Positions 63,829 to 64,000 of a DNA stretch of 64,000 nt are shown here, in pieces. Source of the DNA: Bacteroidota bacterium (GTDB lineage Bacteria > Bacteroidota > Bacteroidia > Chitinophagales > Chitinophagaceae); assembly GCA_018267625.1 (NCBI GenBank), contig JAFDYC010000110.1:20853-84852 (forward strand). The letters run 5' to 3'. Under the pieces are notes generated by a model. That model was not told the origin of the DNA and searched no databases. It saw nothing but the letters and a program-made list of their open reading frames with translations. Positions within the stretch are counted from its first letter, which is position 1, and every line of letters starts with the position of its first letter. A program made the translations under genes and the position numbers.

Positions 63829-64000
63829 GGGGAATCACGTACTCCTTTTTTCAACGTATTTCAGCATATTGAGGTTCACGTCTTCAAGCTGGAGTATTTG
63901 CGGCATCCTAAAATGACCAAATGATTCCAATCAATTATTTTCAAGGCTGCAAATTCAATATCATCAGCAGGGCAAGTCGGTGTTTACCCTGTATGAGATG
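63829..64000. other. Window-end stretch, no gene recognised
   Basis: 172 nt after the VWA gene. A short minus-strand frame (about 30 codons, ending at about 63836) cannot be assigned. No hairpin with a strong T run was recognised. The expected next Bat gene does not begin here. Confidence 0.4.

Overview
The window reads as chromosomal DNA of a Bacteroidota bacterium, most likely of the Chitinophagia/Saprospiria side of the phylum; this is inferred from gene content, not from a marker gene. Supporting signs are a C-terminal T9SS-type sorting domain, two TonB-dependent receptors (one with a clear carboxypeptidase-regulatory-like N-terminus), a DUF5689 lipoprotein, a GWxTD protein, a Bat-type operon, several -7 boxes of the form TAnnTTTG and few Shine-Dalgarno sequences. 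I see no rRNA, tRNA or CRISPR array.

Layout. 1-20 kb is mixed housekeeping and envelope DNA: a secreted HExxHxxGxxH metallopeptidase cut by the left edge, tsaE, a DinB-like protein, a T9SS cargo protein, a DUF5689 lipoprotein with its TonB receptor, a WbqC-like protein, a GWxTD protein overlapping dapF, a second TonB receptor near a small exported His-rich protein, an outer-membrane protein, a REP-associated tyrosine transposase (RAYT) between two inverted palindromes, a thiolase, a CBS protein and a TolB-like propeller. purL follows at 20-22 kb.

22.5-57.3 kb is one large surface-polysaccharide locus. It holds wecB; a complete CMP-pseudaminic acid set (pseB, pseC, pseG, pseH, pseI, pseF) with a WbqC-family gene inside it; an oxidoreductase/aminotransferase pair; two unrecognised GT-B-like proteins; a Wzx flippase; glycosyltransferases; an AsnB-type amidotransferase; and a tightly coupled cassette of a GlmR/YvcK-like protein, a HAD phosphatase, a GT2 and a GlmU-like nucleotidyltransferase. 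On the minus strand are ugd, a UDP-xylose synthase and a polytopic membrane protein that may be the polymerase. The export set follows (CpsB-type phosphatase, Wza, Wzc with a (YG)10 tail), and then an Fdt-type dTDP-3-amino-3,6-dideoxyhexose set. Together these would make, amidate or acetylate, polymerise and export a capsule or EPS containing pseudaminic acid, a 3-acetamido-3,6-dideoxyhexose and probably xylose or glucuronate. No initiating phosphoglycosyltransferase and no rmlA/rmlB are visible.

57.3-64 kb returns to ordinary genes: a dienelactone-hydrolase-like lipoprotein, a helix-hairpin-helix protein, a lone beta-ketoacyl-ACP synthase, a lipoprotein of unknown function, and the start of a Bat operon (DUF58 protein, membrane protein, VWA protein).

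Three things deserve most attention: the RAYT with its exact inverted palindromes, a previously unlabelled family of about 50-75 bp intergenic repeats (four copies here), and the GlmR-like cassette inside the polysaccharide locus.
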